From assembly GCA_023231475.1 (NCBI GenBank), contig JALJEE010001688.1:1-64000 (forward strand): 64,000 bases of DNA, in the 5' to 3' direction. The translations under genes were made by a program, and so were the position numbers. Positions 50,768-62,973 of the stretch are shown in pieces (position 1 is the first letter of the stretch; every line of letters starts with the position of its first letter). The notes under the pieces were generated by a model that did not search any database, was not told the origin of the DNA, and was given only the letters and a program-made list of their open reading frames with translations. This stretch comes from Seison nebaliae. Lineage: Eukaryota > Rotifera > Pararotatoria > Seisonacea > Seisonidae.

Positions 50768-53700
50768 TTAACGGAAATGAAAACGGATTATTTTTTGGAG
50801 ACAAATTGTTGTATCCACAATTAGATTGATCGTCTTTCGTTGATAGTCAACAGTTGATTCTAATTCAATCCATTTAACTCCGAAATTGCAAGTAAATTTA
50901 ATTTTTATCTGCAATTGATCAATCGAATATTTCGGATTGTTAAGAATTATTGGAAAATGGAGAGCAACTTCTGGAGTAAGGAATGATAGAAAAAGTTTGA
51001 AAAGAAAAAACAACCTTTTTCCTTTAATTGCCAAATTGAATAGAATAGAGAATATTTTGGTATGACATAACCTTGTTCATTAAATATGATTTTCTCTTCT
51101 ATCCATATCTCGTCCTTCTTCGGAAGTGGAAACACATTATTAAGGTAACAACTGCTACCACTGTCAAGAAATGCATTATTCCTTGACACTGACACTTGCG
51201 AATCAGAACAAAAACATCCAATTAATGGGATTGGATCAACTGCACAAAAACCGAGATTCGAACATAAATCTTTCTGTTTACATTTGTTCGTGTATAACAT
51301 CTTTCCCAAAGACCACTCGGCAAATTCGGCCGATGAAATCGTTGAAGAAAATTCTCTCCAACGTAATTGGACTATGGAATCAGATTGAACATTTATCAAC
51401 GACGAAATATTCCATGAATACATTTCCCACTTCGTCGAACTTGTAAAATTATGTAATCTCTTAAATTTCTCATTATTTATCGATATTTCAAATGATAAAC
51501 ATTCTTTCCTACTATCATTAACGTTAAATAACAACTAATAATTTTTCATTAAATTAACTAAAATTTAAATTCAAATCAAATTCAAACTTTGAATTGAAGA
51601 ATATGATTTGGGGTCAGTATTAATTGTTTTGTAACAAAAAATCGAGTTCTTCTATTAACCGTTATATTTTCTTTACCGAAATTCAATTGAGGTTCTCTGA
51701 AATTAATAATTTTCATGAAATTATAAGAAATAAAATGAAAAACCTTAAATATGAATTCAACACATCTAAATTGTTCAGCTTACCGAAATCTGAGTTCAAT
51801 GGTTGTCCGTTGATATTGGTTGAATTGAACAACTCAGTCCTTCCGATCGAATAGAAATTATCCAAAATAGTTTCTACAAAAAACTCTTTTGATCTTTTTA
51901 TTGGTATAAATTCAATATAATAATTTGAAATTGACATCAGGTCGATATCCAATAAATTTAATTCATCATCATATCGTTCAATTTCTATAATTAAACGATT
52001 CCAATTTCTCTTCCATTCATTGGACATGGAATCGATCGAATACTCAAATTCTACTATCAACGAACAATTTTCTGATGGATCTGATTCAAATGTTTCTTCT
52101 TTTATCTGGAATTTCGCTTCTTTTCGATGATTTTCCATAAAAATGTTTATTTTCAATCTTAATTCATTTAATTCATCACAAATCGAATTACAAACATCAT
52201 CAAATTCCAAATGGAATTTAAGAGATTGGTAGTGAATGAATTGAATGAATTTCGTTACTAATCTCTTCTGGTGGGAGGATAACGGTTTATAGAAATTCTC
52301 CACCAGAACATTCCGCAAATTTTCATTCATGAAACTTATTTGTGGAAAATATAAATCGTTTGATAACAATTGTCCAATTCTTCGGATTTTTCGTCCGCTG
52401 CTTCCTCCGATTGACAAATTTTTTATTTTAAATAACTTCATTGGATGTAGTAAAATCCATCGAAGACGGAAAAACTGGTTACTCTTCTGAAAATGTTGTT
52501 GATTGATTAATATTCTATATTTCTCAATAGCATGCTTCCTTGGATATAATGATGTTAATGTTTTCCATTTTAAATCGTCTAGTTGAAATTCCAAAAGAAT
52601 GATATCCAATTTATTGAGTGGTAATCCATTTTGGTTCAAATAAATATCGAATGAAATGGTCAAATTATTCGATTTGTTCTTTTCAAATTTATCATATAAT
52701 AAACTGAAAATATTGGATGTTCTTAAAAGAAATCGATTGAGATTATTTGAAGAAGATAATTTGGAAAAGATATTCATTTCTGATGTAGGAGATTTTCCAC
52801 AAATTTTCTCTTTTGTATAATCAGTTAATTCTGCAGTTACACATTTATCATTAACAATTCTCCTCTCAAACAAATATAAGTTCAGTTTGGTAGTCGATAT
52901 CCAAATTTTTTCAACAGGAGTATTTTTTGTTTGAATTTCAATTTCCTTCAGTTTCCATTTGTTTCCATGATCTAGATGTTACACGAATATGTAATAAGAG
53001 AAAAATAAAAAAAAAATAGAAAACTCATTAAATTGTTAAATTTCTGTTGAATTTTCAGATGATAAACAGTTGAATCTTTAAATTGTTTTTCCTCATTCAA
53101 CAATGATTGTACGATGACCAACAAAACGGATTGATGGTCATTCGAATAAGAAACTTCATCAAACAATATCCATTGAAAGATGTTCGTGTCCGTTTTGTAA
53201 AACAACTGAAATGTTACATTCTCATCATTCTGATCATTCGAAATATCTATTTCAATGAATATTTTTCTATAAAAAATTTTAGTTTAAACGTGTTTTAGAG
53301 AAATGGAGAACTTGAGAAAAAAGGAAGATAGATGATTCAATTCGAATAATCGATCACCCCATTGATCGCCAAAACATAAATCGTTGTTGAACGACGTAAA
53401 TAAAGAAGATGAATCTCCACATTTTTTATTCATTTGAACTTCTTTATTGAAACATTTTCCATGTTTGACATGATAACCTCCCACCATATTACGGAATGAA
53501 TTCATGTATTGATGTGATGTCTCAGAACGGAGTTGTATGAGTGTCGGTTCGGCTAAAGGAAGTTCATTGAACAGATAATTTTTCAATTCATTCTCCTTCT
53601 TGTTATTAACTAAACATTCAGAAGTTCTTGTATTCATAATGTTGAAATAAAACATAGTAACCTTGACTCAAAAAATTTTCGGTTACAAATTTTGTCGAAT

Positions 53701-56389
53701 CGATTGAACATTTATTGCAGTAATTCAATTGGAATCGAATGTGCATCTTTGAGATAGAATTATTCCTGAAAATTTCGTTCATTTTTCAGATTAGAGGAAT
53801 ATCGTTTAACTTGAAGGAGAAAAGAAGATGAAATGTATTATTGAAACAGACAAATAAATTTTTATCGATTCTCTGTAACTCTGAATAACGATCAACATCG
53901 TCCACAGACGAAATTACTTCAAATATAATTTGAGTGAAAGAGTATTGACAAAAATTTTCCATTTTACTCGAAATTTCCAAATAAACAAACTGGAAATTTC
54001 CACTAGTCAACTCATAAATGAAAGTCCTGTAGATATCGTTACCAATTCTTATGAGATTAAATGGTAATTCATTTGATAAATGTTCGATATGAAAGATTGG
54101 TGAATAAATCGATCTCTTTAGTTGATCTGGATGAAAGTTATGTAATTCCCAGATCGCTAAACTCTCAAACTTGACAATCAATGAGTAATTCACTATTTCA
54201 TCATTGTCACTCAATAATTTCACCGAATAATTCTTATTAACATCATTAAGCATCTCAGTCATTAGATAATGGTTATTTTTTGAGGAAATAATACATTCTA
54301 CTATTAATCGATTCCTTTCCTTTAACAAACATTGACTGATATCTGCAAAGAGGAATTTCTTCCAAATATCACTAGTTTTCTGAAATTCGAATGAAATGTT
54401 CAACGAAATGAATTGTTGAAATTGAGTTGGATAAATTTGAAGATCAATACAAATATCATTCGAATCATTCTTCATTTGTTGAACGTAAATTCGGTTTCTT
54501 CCAATTATATCATATTCGTCAATGGGAATAAAATTCTCAATTTCCTAAAAGTGAAAAATCAATTGATATCATATCATAAAAGACACTTACGAGATCGATA
54601 TTAATACTCGAATTACTAATAATTTGCATGATTAAGTATAAATCATTGTCATCATTCCTTATTCGGAAACATTCGTTGAATTCATAAGAGGTTTGGTTAT
54701 CATTCCCATGGAAAATCAAGGATCGATATTGAGTGAAGAGTTGAAGGGAATGAAATGCATCATTAAATTCGATATGATAAAAGTGTTGTACAACATTTCG
54801 TATCATCAATTGAAATGAAGGATAATTATCAAACAGAACATCGAAATCGACTTTAAATAAATTTTCAATATCATCAAAAATCTGATTAGATGACTAACGA
54901 CCCTTAATTAATTTCAATTCATCGATATGATTCATTTTCTGGTGATAAAAGAATCGATAATTTAAATTGGTAAAATTGTCGATTGATGATTTCATTGAGT
55001 CACCTACATTCACAAAAATATATTGCGAATTATCCGTTACAATGAGATCGGTTCCATTCTCAGAAGAAGATTGATATTCCTCTGCCAATTGAGTATTATA
55101 TGAATTACAAGAATGTCCTTCAAATAAATTGTCACATATACATTGGTTAGTGAGAGAACAATATCCACGAAATGAACATTTGTCTTCACATTTCCCCAAT
55201 TGAACTGAACAGAATTTATCATTAAAAGGAAAATGAATAAAAATGTTTAACTTATCTTTAAATCAGAAAGTGGAATTTCAAACTCCAATTTTATCCCATC
55301 TCTTCTACATTTCTCATTTATCTCGAAATAATAATTATCACTAACAACCAGATATGAATGAAGAACGATAAAATATAGAAAAAAGCAAACCGATATTGTC
55401 CCAAATATTCCAACTGAAATATATCTCCCAAATGTGAACAATAAACATGGAGATGTTGTTCGGCATCAACATTTAGAAATATATTCTCCGAAACTGACGA
55501 CAAATTGTAAATTGATGACGTGCGTTGACTTTCATCCTAATTCAATTGAAATGATTTTATAGTAATTTAATGAAACTGGTATAGATCGTAAAGAACAAGG
55601 AGTTTCGTCATTATAAATTATTGGAGAACTAAAATTATTTATTCTGTGAGTGTGTTGAAAAGAATTCAATTGGAAATTATATTGTCCCACAATATTCTTT
55701 AAATGAATTATTCTTGGAATTGTTGTAGGTTTAATGAGCATTCGGAAACAAAATTCAATTTTGTTCAATCCTCCATTTTTATGAATTGGAATGATGTAAT
55801 GACATTCATCAATTTTATTCCTGAATAATATTAAACATTGAATAAATAAACAGAAATATAGTAAAGAAAACAAAGAAGTGCAATGGACTTCGAATGAAAG
55901 ATCTTCATATTCAGTGCAGAAATCATTAGTTGATATTCCAAAAATAATTTCATCTTTTTTACTTGGAGATTGCGGTAAAGTCAGATAATTCAACTCTACT
56001 AAAATATTGTCGATGTTCTCACCACGAACAAGATTACTTTCCTATTAACTCCCAAAATATTATTTGACAAATAAAATTCTATTAACCAGGAACATCGCCT
56101 CATCGATGTTCGATAAAATAAAATAAGAAGCATCAATGTTGTCATAATTCCATGGATAATCAATCCTGTAGATATTTAATTGTTAGTTATTGGAGGAAAG
56201 TATTGAAAAAGACAACCATAAATATTCAGAATGTTCCATATTAGTGAAATCATCAAAAAGACATGGCAACTCTTCTGGGAAGATGAATTGATTAGAATAT
56301 AAACTTTAATTGAGACTAATAAAATGGAAACTTCCTAATTGCAATCCAAAACTTATCATGATAACTGATGATAAAATGAAAATTTTCAT
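50768..56389 (-). CDS. Secreted reelin-repeat protein (reelin-like)
   Basis: A multi-exon gene read from an ATG at 56389 with a signal peptide (KIFILSSVIMISFGLQ) to the stop at 50768, about 1,600 residues. I joined nine of its introns by frame. Reelin-type features: repeat-opening segments such as LFDDFTN and CGDSSSLF, strands like FRLRWILLHP and VQLRWREFSS that match the RFRWWQ strand of reelin sub-repeats, and two EGF-like modules. The first EGF (about 55190-55108) reads CEDKCSFRGYC then CICDNLFEGHSC. The second (about 51282-51190) begins CKQKDLCSNLGFC. No reeler domain is visible at the N-terminus, and full reelin has eight repeats, so this is a shorter relative. Family role: extracellular guidance ligand. 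It begins 214 bp after the BPNT1 stop. Confidence 0.72.
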
Positions 56390-56603
56390 TTTTCAAATTT
56401 TATTAATCGAAAACGAAATGAAAAGAAATAATAGTATAATGATAAATTCTTGAATGTAGCTCTGCACTAATCGAACATAAAGACGATACTCAATAAACAA
56501 ATTATAAAATGGCCAAATAAATTCTCTATACAAAGAAAGGAATTGGCGATGGAGATTGAGAAATGATTGATGAATTCCATCTGTGATTCGTTGTCGGAAA
56601 TAT

Positions 56604-57758
56604 TTATGTTTTTCTTTCACACTTATTTTTTAAGTAATTCGTAATTGTGTTAGGAATGCGTTCCATACATTTCTCCCAAATCTTCTCATCTCTACAGAAG
56701 AGTACTCCACCCAAATTATGAGCATTGTCAATCTTGGTAGAATAAGAATATAATTTTCCTTCAAGATCTGTCATCTTTCCACCTAGAGCCATCGTAAACG
56801 CTTCGATTGCACAAGTATCCCAACGTTTAGTACCAATACAAGCATGAACATAAACATCTGCTTTCCCTTCCAGTACACTTAGTCCCTGCCCATTGAACGA
56901 TAATTAATTTTGTTAACTGAAATGGGAAAATGGGAACTTTATTTCCAGCTCCACCCATCGATAGAGTTTTAGTTGGAGCAATGGCTTCTTTGCATAAATT
57001 CGTAATTTCTGATTGATGAGATTTTGTTTGAGTTAAAATTAATTCAGAATCCTTTTCTTTTGTTCGTGGCAATGGATTTAATCCAACCGTTTCTTAAAAA
57101 TATTATGAAGAAATTCGATGAAAAATTAATTGAAATGACAAAATTAAAATAAACTTCCGCCAACGATCGACCATAAAGTTCTCGAAGTTTTTCCTTCATT
57201 GAAGAATGGTTGGCAAATAATTCCAGCAATCGGTCGTTCATTATATGCCATACCAACTAAAATAGTTACAGCCTCGTATTCGCCTGTAGTAAATTCACGT
57301 GTTGCATCTAATGGATCGACCCAAATATGAATCTAAATTTGAACATATTATGAGAAAAAAAATGGAAAGAAGAGAATCAACATCTTCTTCATTCAATTCC
57401 AAGAGATTTTTAGGACAATTTTCTTTTAAAATGTCTTCGTCTTTCGAAGTACAAATTAAACGATCATCAATCTTATTATAGTCCACGTCCAAATCCTGTG
57501 AAAATGGTTATAATTGAAATGGATGGAAATAAGGAAAATAACTTCTTCTCCACGAATATTGACTTTATTGAATGATTTGAGAATGGATGCCATAATACAT
57601 TGTTGGGCTAAACGATCTGCTTCTGTTTGATAATCTTTGATTCCTTTCTCTACAATCTTCAAGTTGCCACTAATCATCACATCACGTACGAGTTCAGAAG
57701 ACCGCTTCACTGCATTTACACTCAACGCCAACAGATTTAGAAAAGTAGATCGACTCAT
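56604..57758 (-). CDS. BPNT1: 3'(2'),5'-bisphosphate nucleotidase 1
   Basis: Five exons join in frame from the ATG at 57758 to the stop at 56604, about 300 residues (human 308). Signatures run in order: KDYQTEADRLAQQCI, the metal-binding GEED at the first junction, WVDPLDATREF (DPxD motif, about 57300-57335), GIICQPFF, GGAGNK, and RWDTCAIEAF with GGKMTDLEGK. These match BPNT1 more closely than inositol monophosphatase. The enzyme is cytosolic, Mg-dependent and lithium-sensitive. It removes the 3'-phosphate from PAP to give AMP, clearing the by-product of sulfation. All four donors start GTT (GTTATT, GTTGAT, GTTTAT, GTTCCC). It lies just upstream of the reelin-like gene on the same strand. Confidence 0.93.
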
Positions 57759-58775
57759 TGTTTATTCCAATGTTTTATCTCCCCCAATGCACAATAATTT
57801 ATTATATATTATTGAAATTTCCCTTACGTAATATGAAGGACAAAATGACAGGAGGAAATCGAAGACAATAGATGACGAAGGCTCTCCATTTAAATATTCT
57901 CATAACTTTCTAAATTTCTCTTTTAACATAAAATATGGGAATTTTTCATTTTCAAATTAAATTTTTGGATTTATCGCCAATAACGACGATGACTGACCAA
58001 TTAATACGATTAAAAACTATAATCAATCAGTCTTAAATTTTGACTATAATATATTTTAATAACTTTTCATAAATATAAAATGAAATTATACTGCAACAGT
58101 TACTTCAAAGTTTATCGAAATTACATAATTGTTTCTTTCATGGTTTATAATCGTTCGACTGATAATAATCTGTTCATCTTTGACTAACAATATGTCTTTT
58201 AATGAATATGTATAATAATATTTGAAGAATAACATATTCTAATAATATGTACTTAGGCACGAAGTAAGAAATAATCTCCTACTGACTATGTTATGAAAAC
58301 AGAGTAAGTTTTAGGAAACAAATACTGACTTTGATTAATGAACAATTAATTGCTTAATTAAATTCCTATTGGAAGAAAGATAGTGTAGTTGTGAAATATG
58401 AACTATAGACAATTCGGAGACTACCTAATACCTAAAACATACTATCTATAGTGTAGATGTTGTATAGACTAAGATGACGACACTTATCATGTTTTATATT
58501 TATCAAATTTCCACATTAGATTGTCACCTTATAGTCGGTTGACATATGATAAAACACATACGTATGATAATGTCATATATGATTAAAAGATGAATAAATG
58601 TTCAACATGTTATTCAATCGATTTCGATGTGAAATGAATTGATAGTCGATGAAAAGTATTGGAATTCATATCACAGTGTTGCTGGTAAAACGAAGAAAGA
58701 AATAGACTTCTTGATAAATGGAGAGAATTGTTTGATTTTTGATTCACTATTGAACAAAATAAAAATTTTGAAGCA
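57759..58775. other. 1-kb intergenic region
   Basis: AT-rich sequence between the BPNT1 start and the end of the TEX10-like gene, both on the minus strand. A short open stretch just past the latter's stop (about 58635-58750, minus) could be a further TEX10-like exon if the CDS splices at AACAA/GTTTCA, giving about 45 more residues. That is not certain. Nothing else seen. Confidence 0.45.
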
Positions 58776-60386
58776 TTAAAAGAAAAATATGAAACTTGTT
58801 AGCAATAAAATTCTTTCTAAAAATTTCAAAGACTCGGATGAATTTGTTGAAATGATTTGGAATCGAAGAAACTCCAATACAAAATCCGGAATTTCATTAA
58901 TAAACTTTTTTTCAGATACAAAATTTCTGATTGTTTCGAATACTTGTTTATTGGCTATATTGATCTGTTTGTTTCCTCCGAACAGATCCTTCTCTGACAA
59001 ATTTCGTAATATACTTAAATGAAACGATACGATTCTCTCAAGTTGTGAGGAATATTTTATTAGGAATTCCTTCAATTCACGTTTCCAATTGTCGATGATT
59101 CGATCTTTACTAATTTTCGTTTGCAAATCAAATAAATCTCCAAATCGTTTTATTGATGTTCCAAGATCGACGTTATTACAAATCAGATCGATTTGTAAAG
59201 ATGAAGTTAGATTTTTTATAATTTCATCTAATGACGTTCTTCGATCATCATCCACTTGAATATATAAATTAGTCAGTTGATCTAATAGAATAAATTTTGA
59301 ATTTTCATCTAATTTTTCGAGATGAATTCCATCGAATAATTTCTCGATAATTTTCATTGATCTCGTCCAATAACATTTAACTCGATCATAAGTAATTTGG
59401 ATGAAACGAATGAAAGTTTGAAGAGTTGAGAAATATTCGAAAATCTCATGAATTTCCATTTCAAATTTCTCAAAGAAAATTATTGTAAATTGAACAAATC
59501 GTCGATAAATAATCTCGTTATCTTCCACATTTGCATTCTCCTTCTTGTTGTAATTAGAAGAAGAGAATAAATTCTGTTGAATAATTTTTGCAGTGAGGAA
59601 TTGTTGTCGAATATGATGAGATGAGGAAGAATGACGATTGAAAATCGTTTGAAGGAAATTGAAATAATCTTTGCAAATTTCAATAAAATACAATTCGTCC
59701 TTCTTTCCACGATTATCCGCTACTGAACGATGAAACTTTTCCAACATTTTCATATCTTGTGTCTCATTCAAATTAAATGAGAGAGGAAATTTTGAATTAA
59801 TTTTTAGAATAATTCGAACAACAACTGATCGACGTAACGAATTGTCGTCAGCTAACGCGATTCGTATATAACTCTTTAGAATAACATTCGTCATATTCAA
59901 TTGTTCGATACGATCGATCAATTCGACAATTGACAAATAGTTTAAATGAATAAATTCCATCGATCTACCACTAACCAGAATTGATTTTGTCAATTCTTGC
60001 TCTTTCAATTTCCCTGTACAATTCAATAGTCTTTCTAGCCATTTCGATGAATTACTCGTCAAATGATTTTTAAAATTTTCCATTATTTTATTCTCATCAT
60101 CTTCTTTCAACATCTGAATCAATTGGAAGAATAAACGATGTGAATCGATTTTACCGTTGAGTGAAACATGATCCAATCGAGACAAAACGTGTTTCTCGAT
60201 TAACGTTTGAAATTGTGAGAATTCCTCTCCATTCTCTTTCAAATCTTTCAACAAAGAAGACAAAGTTTGATCGACATTCAACGATCTCGATCTTACCACT
60301 GGAATAGTTTTGTTCACATCTTTTTGAACTTTTCTTCCCAATCTGATTTTCTTTCGCTTAAAATCTTTCCTCGATTTCTTACCCAT
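58776..60386 (-). CDS. Divergent TEX10/IPI1-like ribosome-biogenesis protein
   Basis: Single long exon of 536 residues. The basic start GKKSRKDFKRKKIRLGRK resembles the conserved opening of TEX10/Ipi1 (K..DF.KvKlKvGkK), and the rest is predicted mainly helical, as in that HEAT-like family. Ipi1/TEX10 acts with PELP1 and WDR18 in the Rix1 complex that matures 60S pre-ribosomes in the nucleolus. Human TEX10 is about 930 residues, so this is short; the C-terminus may continue by splicing. The evidence is essentially the N-terminal motif, so the assignment is tentative. The start codon lies 161 bp from the divergent RWDD1 start. Confidence 0.5.
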   Translation of the reverse strand: MGKKSRKDFKRKKIRLGRKVQKDVNKTIPVVRSRSLNVDQTLSSLLKDLKENGEEFSQFQTLIEKHVLSRLDHVSLNGKIDSHRLFFQLIQMLKEDDENKIMENFKNHLTSNSSKWLERLLNCTGKLKEQELTKSILVSGRSMEFIHLNYLSIVELIDRIEQLNMTNVILKSYIRIALADDNSLRRSVVVRIILKINSKFPLSFNLNETQDMKMLEKFHRSVADNRGKKDELYFIEICKDYFNFLQTIFNRHSSSSHHIRQQFLTAKIIQQNLFSSSNYNKKENANVEDNEIIYRRFVQFTIIFFEKFEMEIHEIFEYFSTLQTFIRFIQITYDRVKCYWTRSMKIIEKLFDGIHLEKLDENSKFILLDQLTNLYIQVDDDRRTSLDEIIKNLTSSLQIDLICNNVDLGTSIKRFGDLFDLQTKISKDRIIDNWKRELKEFLIKYSSQLERIVSFHLSILRNLSEKDLFGGNKQINIANKQVFETIRNFVSEKKFINEIPDFVLEFLRFQIISTNSSESLKFLERILLLTSFIFFF

Positions 60387-60547
60387 TTCTTGAAAGGAAC
60401 GTGCGAATTCTCTAAATTCATCATGAGCTTTTTATTCGATCTCAATTCGATTGTAAAATTATTCGAAAGAAATTCCAAAATTATAAAAAGAAAATAATTA
60501 GAAAATAATTAATAAGGATTTTTCAGGCCTTTGTTCTTGTGTGGGAA
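60387..60547. promoter_or_regulatory. Bidirectional promoter region, TEX10-like and RWDD1
   Basis: Only 161 bp separate the two divergent start codons. An acceptor-like TTTTTCAG lies just before the RWDD1 ATG, so one leader may be spliced. Both partners are translation or ribosome related by family, which fits shared control. No specific motif identified. Confidence 0.5.
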
Positions 60548-61198
60548 ATGAAAGAGGAAATCGAAGAAGAATTGGAAATGCTTCAATCGATGTATGATGA
60601 AAGTGAATTAGAAGTGAATGATAATGGCATTCTATTCCGTTTCAAAGAGAAGAAAAAACGAGTTTATGTCAGATTCGATTTTGGGGAAGATTATCCCGAT
60701 ACTCTCCCAACTATTGAAGTAACACAAGCGAATGTGAAACAAGATCATCAAAAAGTTTTATTAAAAGAATTGATCAGATTGGGAGAGGAACTAATTGGAA
60801 ATGCCATGTTGTATGATATGATAACATTCACTCAACAAAAATTGAAGGAACTTCTAAAACCGAAAGAGAATATGAATAAAAAGAATTATGATGATGATGA
60901 TGAGGAAGAAGAAATTGACAATTCAGCCCATTTCATCACAATCGATCAATTTCTTCAATGGAACAAGAATTTCATTGCGGAGAAGGAAGCAGAAGAAGCT
61001 TTGAAATCTGAACGAGAACTCAAACTTATCTCTGACAAATTAACGGGAAAACAATTCTTTCTTCATCGTGAATTCAAAGACGATTTTGAAGACGATATCG
61101 ATTTGACAACAGATGAAGACTTCCCTGAAATAGATCCATCACTTTATGATTTATCGTTAATCGAAAACGAATTGGAGAATTTTAACGAAAATGAATAA
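60548..61198 (+). CDS. RWDD1: RWD domain-containing protein 1
   Basis: Single exon, 216 residues from the ATG at 60548 (human RWDD1 243). An RWD domain fills about residues 1-100: an opening EEELEMLQSMYDES like the family's ELEALESIYPDS, then FGEDYPDTLP, the YPxxxP signature, and helices ending FTQQKLKELL. A basic and then acidic linker follows (Asp/Glu run about 115-122). The C-terminal part has ITIDQFLQWNKNF and KLTGKQFFLHREF, which match the RWDD1/DFRP2 group (VTIENFLNWKAKF, LSGKQLF). In yeast and human this family (Gir2/DFRP2) binds the DRG2-type GTPase and GCN1 and stabilises its partner on ribosomes. The gene has no intron. Confidence 0.9.
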   Translation: MKEEIEEELEMLQSMYDESELEVNDNGILFRFKEKKKRVYVRFDFGEDYPDTLPTIEVTQANVKQDHQKVLLKELIRLGEELIGNAMLYDMITFTQQKLKELLKPKENMNKKNYDDDDEEEEIDNSAHFITIDQFLQWNKNFIAEKEAEEALKSERELKLISDKLTGKQFFLHREFKDDFEDDIDLTTDEDFPEIDPSLYDLSLIENELENFNENE

Positions 61199-61367
61199 TA
61201 ATTCTTGAATTATTTCTTTCTCTCATTTTCGTCATCATAACATCGTTGTATTATTAATATGTTTTGATGAAATGATTAAAAATAAGTAGCTTAACTGAAA
61301 ATAAAAAAAATTGTAAAGAAGATTTTCCGAATTATTAATTTTCTTCCCAATTCATTTTCTTGTTGAA

Positions 61368-62327
61368 ATGGATTTGAATGAATTATTTAAATTTGCAATG
61401 ACTATCATTGAGAATTGTCATATGGAATTTAAGAAAGGTTTCCAAGAAATAAAGAATAAAAAAGTTCATGTTGAAACGAAAGAATGTTTCGCTGACTTGG
61501 TGACAATTTATGATAGGAAAATTGAAGATTTATTACGAAATCAGATTTTGGAACGTTATCCAGAACATCGGTTATTTCCATTCAGGAATGTTCTATTTCA
61601 TTCATATTTTAGAGTCATAGCAGAAGAAGATCAATCTGCTCGAAAATCGGATGATGCTCCCAAAAGTGAATCGTCATCTGAATTATGGAATGGTGATCGA
61701 TTTTTATGGATTATCGATCCGATCGATGGAACTTCCAATTATGTTCATGGTAATGAGAATTGTTGTATTTCTCTAGCAGTGGCAAAAAATCAAGAAGTTC
61801 GATAATTAATAATCATCATCATAAATGTTAGATTAAATTAGATTCTAATTGGAATCATCTCTTGTCCACTCCGCAATGAGATATATTATGCACAAAAAGG
61901 ACATGGAACTTTTTTGAATAAGAATAAATTGGAAAATGAATCAGGAGAAACGAAAAAGAATTTAATCGATTCATTAATTATTGCTGAGTTGGGTAGCGGA
62001 CGAGATGAAGAGAAGATTCGAAAGAAATTGGAGAACATTAGAAATATTTTACTTAATTCACATGGAATTCGTGCGTATGGAAGTTGTGCCATCAACATGT
62101 GTTTGGTGGCGAGTGGACAAGTTGATGGGATGGTGGAATTTGGTATTCACATTTGGGATATTGCTGCCGGTTTATTAATTTGTGAGGAAGCCGGTTGTCC
62201 AGTAACTGACACAGATTGTAATTCTCCACAATTATTGAAACGACGAATTCTCGTATCGAAATCATTCTCGTTAAATAAAGAGATTTCTTCGAAATTAATT
62301 CATCAAATACAATTTGAATCAGATTAA
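61368..62327 (+). CDS. IMPA1: Inositol monophosphatase
   Basis: Three exons join in frame: 61368-61570, 61613-61796 and 61842-62327, giving 290 residues (human IMPA1 277). Key sites are DLVTIYDRK near residue 40, VIAEED where the family has IGEE (metal-binding Glu), WIIDPIDGTSNYVHG (metal-binding DPxDGT), SHGIRAYGSCAINMCLVASG, and IHIWDIAAG with the third metal Asp. The enzyme hydrolyses inositol monophosphates to free inositol, is Mg-dependent and lithium-sensitive, and feeds phosphoinositide synthesis. A Ser/Lys/Asp-rich insert (KSDDAPKSESSSEL) between the first two metal sites is longer than usual. The introns are 42 and 45 nt with donors GTTATT and GTTCGA. The MLX-type gene follows 150 bp downstream. 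Confidence 0.93.
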
Positions 62328-62375
62328 CATAAACATAACTTGATTTCTTTTCACCCAATATATATAATACCCAAT

Positions 62376-62421
62376 ATAATAATAAATAATAATAATAATA
62401 ATAATATTTCTCTCTCTCTCT
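62376..62421 (+). repeat. Adjacent (AAT)n and (CT)n microsatellites
   Basis: About nine AAT units followed directly by a CT run, in the 150-bp spacer between IMPA and the MLX-type gene, probably in the 5' leader of the latter. Confidence 0.85.
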
Positions 62422-62477
62422 ATATATGTATTTATATTTCCTTAATAGATTTATTATCAAATAAGATAAATCGATAT

Positions 62478-62936
62478 ATGAATAGGAATTATGATCGATC
62501 ATTTAGAGAAGACGAACGAATGTTGTCGGAAAAGACGATGAACACGTCTGATGTTTTCCCCAGAAATTTCAATTCTAACAACAAAGATTATTATCAGCCA
62601 ATAAAGGAGAAAAATTCATGTCTAAATCAATCTTTTCCAATTTCAACTCAACAACATGAATCGACATCAAACGGAAATCTTTCATACTTCCAAGACGATC
62701 AATTGAACGGAAGTCAGAATTATTATCATAACCAGATTAAATCAGATCCATATCTGAATGCTTCTTCTATTAACATGACAACAACGATTAGTCAAATAGA
62801 CTCGGGTTATAATAATGGTATTTTGGAAGCGGACAATCCACCTCAATTTACGAACAACCAAATTAAAATTAATCATTCCCAAAATAATAATTATTATGCA
62901 AGTCAATCAACATTCATGAATCCATATCAAATGGAC

Positions 62937-62973
<37 letters not shown>

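Noticed and set aside
56393-56620. Minus-strand open frame of 75 codons between BPNT1 and the reelin-like gene
   Set aside because: It overlaps the BPNT1 stop region and ends just before the reelin-like ATG; composition is hydrophobic AT-rich noise, most likely UTR.
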